From an uncultured Collinsella sp. (GTDB taxonomy: Bacteria; Actinomycetota; Coriobacteriia; Coriobacteriales; Coriobacteriaceae): a stretch of DNA of 64,000 nt. The position numbers and the translations under genes are program-made. Shown here piece by piece: positions 1 through 8,455 of this stretch (positions are counted from its first letter, which is position 1; each line of letters starts with the position of its first letter). The notes under the pieces are model-generated. The model did no database searches. It was given only the letters and a program-made list of their open reading frames with translations, and was not told the DNA's origin. The DNA lies in contig CAAENA010000090.1 of NCBI GenBank assembly GCA_900757205.1, positions 8,575 to 72,574 of the forward strand. The letters run 5' to 3'.

Positions 1-170
1 TTGGTCACCCATTCATATGGAAGTCCCACGCCGTGCAGGAAGCCGCGGATAGTTTCCATGACCGTTAGGCTCAGCGAGCCCGACCCCGAGCCGGGAACCA
101 GCGAATTGCCCCAGATCAAGAGCGCCATCAGGCAGGTCACGACCGCCCATTTTCGATTGATCTTAACCAT
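1..170 (-). CDS. VanZ-like family protein, N-terminal fragment (cut by window edge)
   Basis: The reverse strand from the ATG at 170 reads to the window edge without a stop and gives the first 56 residues. They start with a short basic segment (MVKINRKW) followed by a hydrophobic stretch ending in IWGNSLVPG, then a segment with TVMETIRGFLHGVG and EWVTN. This pattern (first membrane helix, then a loop leading to the R-K-x-x-H helix) is typical of the start of VanZ-like membrane proteins, but the diagnostic second part lies outside the window. The start is 7 bases downstream of the stop of the 178-1578 gene, so the two are probably co-transcribed. The family name is an inference from a short fragment. 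Confidence 0.55.
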   Translation of the reverse strand, partial: MVKINRKWAVVTCLMALLIWGNSLVPGSGSGSLSLTVMETIRGFLHGVGLPYEWVT

Positions 171-177
171 GCAGAAG

Positions 178-1578
178 TTATGCCTCCGCGCGGAGCGGCG
201 CGAAGCTGGCGGTACCGCCCTCGATAACGCTCAGATAGGCACGGCCCGTACGCTTGGCGGTAGAGGACTGTAGGCGCTCGATCTCTTCCTCGAGGATCTG
301 ATTGACGCGCTCGTGACGACGATTTTCCATAATGCCGGCGGCAATAGCCTCGGCTCGCTCGATGCTCTCGCGCGAGATACGGGCGGTATCCTCGGGGAAC
401 ACAGCGCTGTGACGGCCGATATAGGCGGGGGCAGCAGGCTGAGGGGCAGCGACGGGAGCGGGCGCTACAACAGGAGCAGGCTCGTCAATCTCATCCAGAA
501 TCGCGGTGGCGGCGGCCCACATGTCCTCGTGGCCCGAGTAATCGGCCATGGGGACATCAACCTCGAGCGAGGCGTCCGGAAGGTCGCCGGTGTCGATGCG
601 ATCTTGGGCATCAATCGATGCGGTAATGGCTGCAGGCTCATCGAGGTCATCGAGATCGATGTCCGCGGCACCGGAGATGATAGGCATGCTGGCGAGGTTT
701 GCGTTGTACGGCGCAGCCTCAGCCGCCTGCTGCTGGGCAGGAGCGCCCCAAAGCGAGCTTTCGGCGGCACGGCGGGCGGCAACGGCCTCCTCGTCCGCGG
801 CCATGGCTTCATCAACGTACGAATTGTCGGCAGAAGCGTTCGCGTCCGCCGAAGTAGCGCTGTAGGCGTTATTGACTGCCGCGTTGGCGACGAGTGCCAC
901 GAAAGCCGCCGTGCTGCCCGCAGGGGCGGCCTGGGAGCCCGACACGGCACGCGCCGCGGCGGCGATGTCGTCGCGATTGAAGGACCCGGTCTGCCCGCCG
1001 TTGGTGAGCTCGTCGATGGCGACTTGATAGACGTCGCGCGAGTGTGCAGGGTCGCAGCTCACCAGCGAATCGTCGTCGAGCATACTGTCGATCATGGACC
1101 AAGCCTCGGCCTCGTCCATAGCATCTGCGGCTCGAGCGATGGTAGGGACACCATCATCGGCATGACGGCGCTGGAACGCACCAGTCAGGCCGGAAAGGAA
1201 TGCCGAGGTAGACTGCTCCGACTGAGCCTGAGAAGCAGAAGCGGCAGCATATGGAGTCGCATCCTGCTGCTGAGCTGGAATCGAGGCGGTCTTGAACTCG
1301 CTTTGATGCTGATTGAGATTGGCGGCACCGCCCATGGCATCGGGCTGGAACAGACGCTCTTCACGCTGCGCACGGTACTCGGAGATACCCAGCGAGGCGG
1401 CATAGATGCCCACGCCCGCCACCGCACCGACGGCAAAGGGAACAGCGCCCGCGACAACCGTCTCGTTGACCGACGAGAACGGCAGCGTCGCGGCATACAT
1501 CACCACGGGGGCGGCAAGGCCGATCCCGCAGGAAAGTCCGGCAAGGACTGCTCGTTGTGTTGCATCAGAAGAAGCCAT
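178..1578 (-). CDS. Membrane-anchored Ala-rich acidic protein of unknown function
   Basis: The chosen ATG at 1578 has GGGGAGAG just upstream; an in-frame start nine codons earlier lacks one. The 466-residue product begins with two hydrophobic segments (about residues 9-29 and 40-63), so it is probably an N-terminal hairpin membrane anchor. The remaining ~390 residues are rich in Ala, Asp, Glu and Gln with low-complexity stretches (for example PAPVVAPAPVAAPQPAAPA) and look largely disordered, with a charged, possibly helical patch near the end (RRHERVNQILEEEIERLQ). I do not recognise a catalytic domain. It lies directly upstream of the VanZ-like fragment and downstream of rho on the same strand, but separated from rho by a terminator. 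A cell-envelope or division-related scaffold is possible, but nothing in the sequence proves a role. Confidence 0.7.
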   Translation of the reverse strand: MASSDATQRAVLAGLSCGIGLAAPVVMYAATLPFSSVNETVVAGAVPFAVGAVAGVGIYAASLGISEYRAQREERLFQPDAMGGAANLNQHQSEFKTASIPAQQQDATPYAAASASQAQSEQSTSAFLSGLTGAFQRRHADDGVPTIARAADAMDEAEAWSMIDSMLDDDSLVSCDPAHSRDVYQVAIDELTNGGQTGSFNRDDIAAAARAVSGSQAAPAGSTAAFVALVANAAVNNAYSATSADANASADNSYVDEAMAADEEAVAARRAAESSLWGAPAQQQAAEAAPYNANLASMPIISGAADIDLDDLDEPAAITASIDAQDRIDTGDLPDASLEVDVPMADYSGHEDMWAAATAILDEIDEPAPVVAPAPVAAPQPAAPAYIGRHSAVFPEDTARISRESIERAEAIAAGIMENRRHERVNQILEEEIERLQSSTAKRTGRAYLSVIEGGTASFAPLRAEA

Positions 1579-1819
1579 GAGCTCTCCCCATCTTCCAGCA
1601 CCCAAATCGCATCATTCAGTTGGCTGCGCGAGAGAAGATGAAGCGGGGCTATGCCCCAAAGCAACGGTATATGGTTCGTTTCATCTGCGTTTTCCGTCGC
1701 GAAGCTTAAAAGCTATTATGCGAAACCGCCCTGCCGATTGCAAGCGACGATGTCGGATTGAAACGGGAAACCTGCTGCTCGTCGGTCTTACGGTCAAAAA
1801 TAAGCGCGGAGCGGCGCTA

Positions 1820-1854
1820 TAGAAAAGGGCCGAGGCTCAAAGCCCCGACCCTTT
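1820..1854 (-). terminator. Intrinsic terminator downstream of rho
   Basis: In minus-strand RNA an 11-bp stem (arms 1841-1851 and 1827-1837, including two G-U pairs) with a 3-base loop is followed by UUUUCU. It lies about 40 bases past the rho stop codon. Confidence 0.8.
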
Positions 1855-1891
1855 ATCGCATTGATGACTATCGCTGCGCGTAGATGACAAC

Positions 1892-4465
1892 CTAGAACGT
1901 CTGCTCGTAGTCGCTGTGTTTTTTGGCCGAACGCACCAGGAACTCCTGGTTGGTGTTGGTGCCCTTAAGACCCTTGATAAACGATGCGGCCGCACGCTCG
2001 GTGTTGTTCATGCCTGCAAGAATGCGACGTAGACCAAAGACAAACGGACGCATCTGCTCGTCGACCAACAGATCCTCGTTACGCGTACCGGAGGCAACGG
2101 GGTCGATAGCCGGGAAGATGCGGCGGTCGGCCAGGTCGCGGTCGAGCTTAAGCTCCATGTTGCCGGTGCCCTTGAACTCCTCAAAGATGACCTCGTCCAT
2201 CTTGGAACCGGTGTCGATGAGGGCAGAGGCCAGGATGGTGAGCGAGCCACCGTTCTCGATATTGCGGGCTGCGCCCAGGAAGCGCTTGGGCGGATACAGG
2301 GCCGCCGAATCGACGCCGCCCGAAAGGATGCGGCCCGAGGCGGGCGCCGCCAAGTTGTAAGCGCGGGCGAGGCGCGTGATGGAGTCGAGCACCACCACGA
2401 CGTCGCCACCCAGCTCAACAATGCGCTTGGCGCGCTCGATGACGAGCTCAGCCACGCGGGTGTGGTTGTCGGCAGGCATATCGAAGGTCGACGCCACAAC
2501 CTCACCCTTGATGGAACGCTGCATATCGGTGACCTCTTCGGGGCGCTCGTCGACGAGCAGGCAGATGAGGTGCACCTCGGGGTTGTTAATCGAGATAGAC
2601 TGACAGATCTTCTTGAGGATCGTGGTCTTGCCGGCCTTGGGCGGGGACACGATCAGGCCACGCTGACCCTTGCCGATCGGTGACACGATGTCGATGGCGC
2701 GACCGGTAATAGAGTCCTTGCCGTGCTCCATGCGCAGCGGCTCGTTGGGATAGACCGGGGTGAGGTCGCCGAACTTGGGACGGTTGCGAATCTGCTCGGG
2801 GTCCAGACCGTTGACGGTCGTGATTTTGGCGAGGCCGGCGCGCTTGTCGCCGCCGCGCGAAGGACGCAGCGAGCCCTCGATGACATCGCCCGTACGCAGA
2901 CGCGCGGAGCGGATGAGGTAGGCGGGCACGAAGGCGTCGTCGTTGGACTTCATGTAGCCATGGGCGTGGATGATGCCGGAGCTGTCCGGGCGAATCTGCA
3001 GAATGCCCTTGATGTCGCGGAAGCCCTCGGCCTTCGCAGCGGTGACGTAGATTTCCTCGACGAGCTCGGCCTTCTTCTTGCCGGTCGTCTCGATCTCGAA
3101 CTCCTTGGCCTTCTCGCGAAGTTCGGCGACCTTCATGGCCGCGAGTTCCTCGCGCGAAAGTGTGGGCTCGGTCGGAGCGGCATTGCGCTCCTTGTTGCGC
3201 TGCTTGCGATCGCGCTGACGGTTGCGGCGGTCGTTGTTGCGGTCGTCCTTGCGCTCGTTGCGCTCGTCGTTGCGCTTGTGTTGGCGACGGTTGGGGCGAG
3301 CGCCGTCTTCGCCCTCGGCGGGGGCGGCACCATCGGTTGCGGCGGTGTCAACATTGGCCGCAGCGGCGTCATTGGCCTCGGCGCCGGAATCGACCTGCGC
3401 TTCGACATCAGTCTGCTGCTCGGACGCCTTGGCCTTAGCGGACTTCTTACGACCGCGCTTGGGCTTCTCGGACGCAGACTGTTCGACGTCCTGGGGCTCG
3501 GCGGCATCAATCGATGCATCGGCGGTCGTCTCGGCGGAATCCTCGGACGCACCCTTCTTGGCAGCCTTAGCCTTGGACGTGCGCTTAGCAGCAGTGCGAC
3601 GGCTGCGACCGGGACGGACGTCGGCGGGCTCGGCATCGGCAGAAACGGCCTTGGAAGTCGTAGCATCCTGGACGGGTGCATCGGCAGCAGTTGAGGACTT
3701 GGCGGTCGCCGCGGCATCCCGAGCGGCGGCGGCTGCGGCTGCGGCCTTCTCGGCCTCGACAAAGGCCTTGGGCTTGCGACCGCGACGGTGCGGGCGCAAA
3801 GCCGGATCGACAACGGGAACTTCGCTGGCCTCGACAGGCGCAGCGGGCTCAACAGGCGATGTGCCCTCCCCTGCCGCGGAACGGACCGAAGCCTCAGTGA
3901 GCTCGGGGGTTACCCGTTCAGCAACCTGCTCGGCCTTAGCAGCCGTGCGACGGCGTGTGCGCGGTACCGGCTTCTCGGTCGGCTGGTCGGCGACAGGAGT
4001 CTCGGTGGCGGCAGGCGTCTCGAGCACAGACGGAGCTGCAAGCTCGGTCAGAGCCGCGGCCTCGCGCTCGGCAGCACGACGGCGGGCGCGCGCCACCTGA
4101 GCCTCGCTAATCTGCGCCAACGCACGTGCCTGCGCGACCTCATCGGAAATCGGCGCCGAGGAGTCAGCTGCAACGGTGAGCTTGGCGCGCGTCGTGCGCG
4201 TGGTACGGCGCTTTGGCTTGGTGACCTCCTCGCCGTCAGCGGCAGGCTTGGCCGTGCGGCGCATGCGCTTGGGCTTTGCCGGAGCAGCCTCCTCACCAGT
4301 TGCAGGCACGGCCTTCTCAGCCGCTACAGGCATAGGCGTCGAAGCAGCCTTAGGCGTCTCAGGAGCCGAGGCTTGCGCGGGCGCCGCGACCTGGTCCGAC
4401 GCAACCGGTACAGCGGGAGCGGCCTGCGTCGTCGTTATTTCGTTTTCTTGCTGTTGATCAGACAC
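1892..4465 (-). CDS. rho: Transcription termination factor Rho with long N-terminal extension
   Basis: ATP-dependent RNA helicase that terminates transcription. The gene starts with GTG at 4465; the next candidate starts are far inside. The 857-residue product has three parts. Residues 1 to about 430 are low-complexity, first Ala/Pro/Glu-rich and then Lys/Arg-rich, with repeated PKRxRRTAK-like and RGRK blocks and an Arg/Asn/Asp tail (NERKDDRNNDRRNRQRDRKQ). A Rho_N segment follows (about 440-480, LSREELAAMKVAELREKAKE). The RNA-binding cold-shock-like domain is at about 485-545 (SSGIIHAHGYM, LRTGDVIEG), and the ATPase domain carries the P-loop VSPPKAGKTT near residue 605, LLVDERPEEVTDM and the C-terminal FKGTGNMELKLDR. 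Core Rho in E. coli is about 420 residues, so the extension doubles it; long extensions are known in actinobacterial Rho. Identity is secure; the role of the extension is inferred to be RNA or partner binding. Confidence 0.98.
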   Translation of the reverse strand: MSDQQQENEITTTQAAPAVPVASDQVAAPAQASAPETPKAASTPMPVAAEKAVPATGEEAAPAKPKRMRRTAKPAADGEEVTKPKRRTTRTTRAKLTVAADSSAPISDEVAQARALAQISEAQVARARRRAAEREAAALTELAAPSVLETPAATETPVADQPTEKPVPRTRRRTAAKAEQVAERVTPELTEASVRSAAGEGTSPVEPAAPVEASEVPVVDPALRPHRRGRKPKAFVEAEKAAAAAAAARDAAATAKSSTAADAPVQDATTSKAVSADAEPADVRPGRSRRTAAKRTSKAKAAKKGASEDSAETTADASIDAAEPQDVEQSASEKPKRGRKKSAKAKASEQQTDVEAQVDSGAEANDAAAANVDTAATDGAAPAEGEDGARPNRRQHKRNDERNERKDDRNNDRRNRQRDRKQRNKERNAAPTEPTLSREELAAMKVAELREKAKEFEIETTGKKKAELVEEIYVTAAKAEGFRDIKGILQIRPDSSGIIHAHGYMKSNDDAFVPAYLIRSARLRTGDVIEGSLRPSRGGDKRAGLAKITTVNGLDPEQIRNRPKFGDLTPVYPNEPLRMEHGKDSITGRAIDIVSPIGKGQRGLIVSPPKAGKTTILKKICQSISINNPEVHLICLLVDERPEEVTDMQRSIKGEVVASTFDMPADNHTRVAELVIERAKRIVELGGDVVVVLDSITRLARAYNLAAPASGRILSGGVDSAALYPPKRFLGAARNIENGGSLTILASALIDTGSKMDEVIFEEFKGTGNMELKLDRDLADRRIFPAIDPVASGTRNEDLLVDEQMRPFVFGLRRILAGMNNTERAAASFIKGLKGTNTNQEFLVRSAKKHSDYEQTF

Positions 4466-4914
4466 AGTGTTTGCTCAACTTTCTTTTCAAGCCCTGTGAT
4501 CACATGCTCCCTGCATAAACCTTCAGGGCGGCTAAACAGTCTAGTTCCGTTCAAAACGACGGACATCATTGATCTGTATCGAGATGATTGCGTCAACTAC
4601 GCAGCGTTAGTGTAACACAACCGCCGCCACCTGCAACTTAGTCATTGGGGGAACGTTCTTAAACGATTAGTCAAAAGGGACACTCTTTGTTTGCCACCCA
4701 CAAATCTGACTGCCTCCGCCAAAACTATGGCGGTTTACTACGATGAATCGCTCAACCGCGACCACTCCGAAACTTGTTGAACTAAAACCGCAGGTAGATA
4801 CCTTGCACTTTTTAGCAAAAAGCCGGCGTGGTTAGAATTCCTCAATTCATCGTAGTAAACCGGCATAGTTTCGTATTTCTAGCAGCTCCAAATTCGTCAA
4901 TACGTCGGCGTTTG
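4466..4914. other. Long intergenic region upstream of rho, mostly repeat material
   Basis: There is no convincing gene here. It holds the rho leader, a segment at about 4638-4700 beginning TTAGTCATTGGGGGAACG that resembles the segment at 23939-23975, and a large inverted-repeat element (4722-4871). No clear rho promoter could be picked out. Confidence 0.5.
4722..4871. repeat. 150-bp element with 27-bp terminal inverted repeats
   Basis: The arms 4722-4748 and 4845-4871 are inverted repeats with a single mismatch (core GGTTTACTACGATGAAT). The internal ~96 bases have no coding potential. The layout resembles a MITE-like or large-hairpin intergenic element. No second copy was found in this window. 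Confidence 0.75.
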
Positions 4915-4950
4915 CGAAAAAAGCCCGACCTCCGTGGGAGATCGGGCTTA
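4915..4950 (-). terminator. Intrinsic terminator downstream of argS
   Basis: The minus-strand RNA forms a stem with arms GCCCGAUCUCC and GGAGGUCGGGC followed by six or more U residues (A-run at 4917-4922 on the plus strand). It lies about 45 bases past the argS stop. Confidence 0.85.
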
Positions 4951-4995
4951 TAGGGCTCAGTTAAACCAAACCTACACGGTCAAATGACCCGCAGG

Positions 4996-6849
4996 TTACA
5001 TCTGCTCGGGCGCGGAAACGCCAACGAGGGTGAGCACCAGGGCGAGCGTCACGCGGACGGCATCGCAAGCGGCCAGACGGGCACGCGAAAGTTCGGGGTC
5101 GACGGGACGGCCCTCGCTCGGCAGAACCTGGCAGGCAGCGTAGAAGCTGTGGAAGTCACCGGCGAGCTCCTCGGCAAAGTGCGTCAGACGGAACGGGGCG
5201 CGATCGCGAGCGCAGCTGGCGATCAGGTCGGTAAGCTCATTGAGCTTGCGCGAAAGGGCGAGCTCGGTCGGGTCGGTCAGCAGCGAGTAATCGACGTTCT
5301 CACCGATGGCCTTGGCGGCAACGGCCTTCATGCCCATCTCGTCGGCCTGCTCAGGCGTTACGTCAGCGGCACGGCGCAGGATGGAGCAGACGCGAGCGTG
5401 AGCGTACTGCACGTAATAGACCGGGTTGGAGTTGTCGCGCTTCTTAACGGCCTCAATGTCGAAGTCGACCATCTGGTTGGAGCTCTTGGAGATGAGCGTG
5501 TAGCGAGCGGCATCGGAGCCGACCTCGTCGACGAGCTCCTGCAGGGTCACCATGGTGCCCTTGCGCTTGGACATACGGACGGGCTTGCCGTTACGCAGCA
5601 GGTTGACGAGCTGGCCCAGTAGAACCTCGAACTTGCCGGGGTAACCCAGAGCGTCGCAGACGCAGCGGACGCGCTCGATGTAACCGTGGTGGTCGGCGCC
5701 CCAGATGTCGATGACGTGATCGACGCGCTGGAACTTATCCCAGTGATAGGCGACGTCGGAGGCGAAGTAGGTGTACTCGCCGTCGGACTTGATCAGGACG
5801 CGGTCCTTGTCGTCGCCCAGGTCGGTGGAACGGAACCACAGGGCGCCGTCCTTGGTGTAGAGGTAGCCCATCTTGTCGAGCTTCTCAAAAGCGCGGTCGA
5901 CGGCAGAGGTGCCGGCGGTCTCGCCCTCGGTGTCCTTCACGTACAGCGAGCGCTCGGAGTACCAACGATCAAAGTCGCAGTTGACGGCGTGGCAGAGGTC
6001 GCGCATGTTGTCGACCATCTTCACGTAGCCGCGCTCACGGAAGCTCTCCATGCGCTCCTGCGGATCGGCGTCGACCCACTTGTCACCGTCGGTGCGCCAG
6101 AACTCGGCAGCCTCATCGATGATGTAGTCGCCGCCGTAGGAGTCCTTGCCCAGGGTCTCGGCAAAGTTGTCCTGATACGGATGGGTCTCGGGATGTTCGT
6201 CGTTCTCGTCGGCAACGAAGGCGTCGCGATCGGCGATCAGCAGCTTGTGAGCCTCGTCGATATCCACACCCTGCTTGGCAATGATATCGGCAAGCTGCAT
6301 ATAGCGCGTGCTGATGGAGTTGCCGAAGGTGTTCATCTGGGAGCCGTGATCGTTGATGTAGAACTCACGCTGGATGTCGTAACCGGCATGGTCCATGACG
6401 CGGCAAAGGGAGTCGCCCAGAGCGGCCCAGCGGCCGTGGCCGATGTGCATGGGGCCGACGGGGTTGGCGGAGACGAACTCGACCTGAGTCTTCAGGCCGC
6501 CGCCGACGTTGGACTTAGCAAAGTCCATACCCTTCTCGCGGGCCTCGCCAAAGATGGCGTTCTTGACGGCGACGGAGAGGTAGAAGTTGATGAAACCGGG
6601 GCCGGCGATCTCGACCTTCTCGATCGCGGGGTCCTCGGGCATATGGGCAACGACGGCCTCGGCGATCTTGCGCGGGGCGCAGTGAGCCAGCTTGGCGGAC
6701 TTCAGGGCCATGGTGGAGGTCCACTCGCCATGAGAAGTATCAGCCGGTCGCTCGATAGCGCAATCGTCAAGTTCAAATGCGGAAAGGTCGCCGGCCTCCT
6801 GGGCCGCTGCAAGCGCAGCGCGTACCAGCTCTTCAATCTTCTCGGGCAT
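4996..6849 (-). CDS. argS: Arginyl-tRNA synthetase (class I)
   Basis: Charges tRNA-Arg with arginine. The ATG at 6849 is preceded by AAGGAGGATCT, an excellent ribosome binding site; an in-frame start 23 codons upstream has none. The 617-residue product has the N-terminal Add-1 domain (residues about 1-90), the class I signature SANPVGPMHIGHGR near residue 130 (HIGH motif) and a KMSKS-type loop MSKRKG near 423. A DALR anticodon-binding domain follows with the usual YVQYAHARVCSILRR helix, and the protein ends in the family-typical region APEQM. Length is normal for bacterial ArgS. It has its own terminator and appears to be a single-gene unit. Confidence 0.98.
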   Translation of the reverse strand: MPEKIEELVRAALAAAQEAGDLSAFELDDCAIERPADTSHGEWTSTMALKSAKLAHCAPRKIAEAVVAHMPEDPAIEKVEIAGPGFINFYLSVAVKNAIFGEAREKGMDFAKSNVGGGLKTQVEFVSANPVGPMHIGHGRWAALGDSLCRVMDHAGYDIQREFYINDHGSQMNTFGNSISTRYMQLADIIAKQGVDIDEAHKLLIADRDAFVADENDEHPETHPYQDNFAETLGKDSYGGDYIIDEAAEFWRTDGDKWVDADPQERMESFRERGYVKMVDNMRDLCHAVNCDFDRWYSERSLYVKDTEGETAGTSAVDRAFEKLDKMGYLYTKDGALWFRSTDLGDDKDRVLIKSDGEYTYFASDVAYHWDKFQRVDHVIDIWGADHHGYIERVRCVCDALGYPGKFEVLLGQLVNLLRNGKPVRMSKRKGTMVTLQELVDEVGSDAARYTLISKSSNQMVDFDIEAVKKRDNSNPVYYVQYAHARVCSILRRAADVTPEQADEMGMKAVAAKAIGENVDYSLLTDPTELALSRKLNELTDLIASCARDRAPFRLTHFAEELAGDFHSFYAACQVLPSEGRPVDPELSRARLAACDAVRVTLALVLTLVGVSAPEQM

Positions 6850-7191
6850 AGATCCTCCTTGTGTTAAAGCCCCCGAGCTCTTGGTCACTCGTAGGGCAAA
6901 AGCCAGAGTTTGTAGCACTCTATCACAAGCGGTAGCTACTGTCGCAGGGTAAAGTTAATCGATATTGCATATGCACAAAAATGACTACAGCTCGCACAGG
7001 GCCACTCAAAGATAGCGGTCTGCCTGCTGATTGTGCACCTGCCCAAAATGCATAAACATGTGCATGAGCTGCTCGGAATATCGAATACTCTTACCTATCG
7101 GAATTGTGTGCTTTTCCTGCATAAAGTGATGGTTTGCGCACGTCAGCGTGGTATTCTAGACATACGCAAATTCGTATAAGTTGGAGGTAGC
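6850..7191. other. Intergenic region between divergent argS and carD-like gene
   Basis: There is no gene. It should contain the divergent promoters. A possible extended -10 (TGGTATTCT, about 7149-7157) precedes the carD-like gene, but no good -35 partner is visible, so it is not annotated separately. Confidence 0.4.
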
Positions 7192-7677
7192 ATGTTCTCA
7201 ATCGGTCAACACGTCATTCATCCGGGTCAGGGCGTCTGCACCGTCGTCGGTTTTAGGGACGACACGCCGCAGCCCATGTTGCTGCTCGAGACCAAGCAGG
7301 GGCATGCGCAGACGATTCTAATGTACCCCGTGGCGCAGGCCAACCGTCTACATGCCGCCATCTCTCAACAGGATGCCGAGCACCTGCTGAGCCACTACGA
7401 CGAGCTGGAGTGCGACACCTTTACCGAGCGCAACAGCTCGCTTGAGGAAACGCACTTTAAGCAGCAGCTTAAGCTAGGCGCACCCGAGACGGTCCGTGTG
7501 GCAAAAACCATGATGCACCGCATTCGCCAGGCCGAGGAAGCTGATAAAAAGCCCAGCTCCTACTACATGCGCGTACTCAAGGAGGCCAAGCGTCGTTCCA
7601 TCGAGGAGTTCGCCGTGGCCTTGGGCGTCACCGAGGAGGACGCCGAAGCTCGCCTAGCCCAAGCCGCCCTCAACTAA
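7192..7677 (+). CDS. CarD/CdnL-family transcription regulator
   Basis: The 161-residue product begins FSIGQHVIHPGQGVCTVVG, the beta-barrel RNA-polymerase-interacting domain of CarD/TRCF-RID proteins (about residues 1-65). A helical C-terminal domain follows, rich in basic residues (KPSSYYMRVLKEAKRRS), corresponding to the DNA-contacting helices. In actinobacteria CarD binds the RNA polymerase beta subunit and stabilises open complexes, notably at rRNA promoters; that role is carried over from the family. A strong ribosome binding site (TTGGAGGTAGC) decides the start. It is a single gene, followed by one of the dispersed hairpin repeats that probably ends its transcript. Confidence 0.9.
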   Translation: MFSIGQHVIHPGQGVCTVVGFRDDTPQPMLLLETKQGHAQTILMYPVAQANRLHAAISQQDAEHLLSHYDELECDTFTERNSSLEETHFKQQLKLGAPETVRVAKTMMHRIRQAEEADKKPSSYYMRVLKEAKRRSIEEFAVALGVTEEDAEARLAQAALN

Positions 7678-7689
7678 CCCATCCGCGCC

Positions 7690-7731
7690 AAAAACCACCA
7701 CAAAGGGGACAGACACCTTTGTGGTGGTTTT
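7690..7731. repeat. Dispersed CCACCACAAAGG hairpin, copy 1
   Basis: An inverted repeat (AAACCACCACAAAGG ... CCTTTGTGGTGGTTT) with the loop core GGACAGACA and T-runs on both sides. It lies 12 bases after the carD-like stop. Six more copies occur at 8401, 19136, 19541, 21121, 22077 and 54603, all at gene ends. A terminator role is inferred. Confidence 0.85.
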
Positions 7732-7785
7732 CTTGTTCTAGTAGTATTCATTCTTATCGATACCCACGAGCACAAGGAGTCTCTT

Positions 7786-8385
7786 ATGGCAGAGCCGCTT
7801 ACCGCCGGAATCACCCGCGACCGCGCGTTCGAACTGCTCAACGAACACAACAAGGACCCGTTCCACATCACCCATGGCGAGACGGTCGAGGGCACTATGC
7901 GCTACTTTGCGCGCGAGTTCGACCCCGAGAACGAGGAGTTTTGGGGCATCGTCGGTCTGCTGCACGACCTGGATTGGGAGGAGCATGAGGACGACCCCAT
8001 GAACCACACCATCTATGCTGCCGAGATTCTTGAGGGCGAAGGTGCGTCTCCCGAGCTCATTCGCGCCATCCAGACGCACACGTCCGATTTCAACACCTCG
8101 CTGCCCAAACCCGAGCTGCAGATGGAAAAGATCCTGTTTGCCTGCGATGAGCTCACCGGCCTAATCGGCGCTGCAGTCATCATGCGCCCGAGCAAGAGCG
8201 TTATGGACTTTACGACCAAGTCGCTCAAGAAGAAGTTCAAGGACAAACGCTTTGCCGCCGGCTGCTCGCGCGACGTGATTTCGCAGGGCGCCGAGTTGTT
8301 GGGCTGGGAGCTCCCCGAGCTCTTTGACCGCACCATAGCGGCCATGCAGTCCTTCGCCCCCGACCGCGATACCTTCCAGGCCTAA
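7786..8385 (+). CDS. HD-domain metal-dependent phosphohydrolase-like protein
   Basis: The 199-residue protein carries HD-superfamily hallmarks: an early His in HITHGETVEGTMRYF, then LLHDLDWEEH near residue 65 (the paired His-Asp metal ligands), then IQTHTSD and the later FACDELTGLIGAAVIMRP. These are typical of small HD/HDIG hydrolases annotated as hydrolase or predicted hydrolase (HD superfamily). The substrate cannot be read from the sequence. The ATG at 7786 follows ACAAGGAGTCTCTT. The gene is bracketed by two copies of the dispersed hairpin repeat, so it is probably monocistronic. Confidence 0.85.
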   Translation: MAEPLTAGITRDRAFELLNEHNKDPFHITHGETVEGTMRYFAREFDPENEEFWGIVGLLHDLDWEEHEDDPMNHTIYAAEILEGEGASPELIRAIQTHTSDFNTSLPKPELQMEKILFACDELTGLIGAAVIMRPSKSVMDFTTKSLKKKFKDKRFAAGCSRDVISQGAELLGWELPELFDRTIAAMQSFAPDRDTFQA

Positions 8386-8400
8386 CCGCCCACGCCACCT

Positions 8401-8442
8401 AAAACCGCCACAAAGGGGACAGGCACCTTTGTGGCGGTTTTC
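8401..8442. repeat. Dispersed hairpin repeat, copy 2 (probable bidirectional terminator)
   Basis: AAAACCGCCACAAAGG ... CCTTTGTGGCGGTTTT around GGACAGGCA. It sits between the convergent HD gene and proA. Relative to the other copies, the stem has a matched change (CCGCC with GGCGG instead of CCACC with GGTGG), which supports selection on base pairing. Confidence 0.85.
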
Positions 8443-8455
8443 GTTTACGAGGGGT

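Noticed and set aside
313..1641. Long plus-strand frame opposite the Ala-rich membrane protein
   Set aside because: A high-GC shadow: the minus-strand frame has a ribosome binding site and coherent membrane helices, while this one has neither.
2723..4615. Several long plus-strand frames opposite rho
   Set aside because: They mirror the low-complexity Ala/Arg codons of the Rho extension on the other strand.
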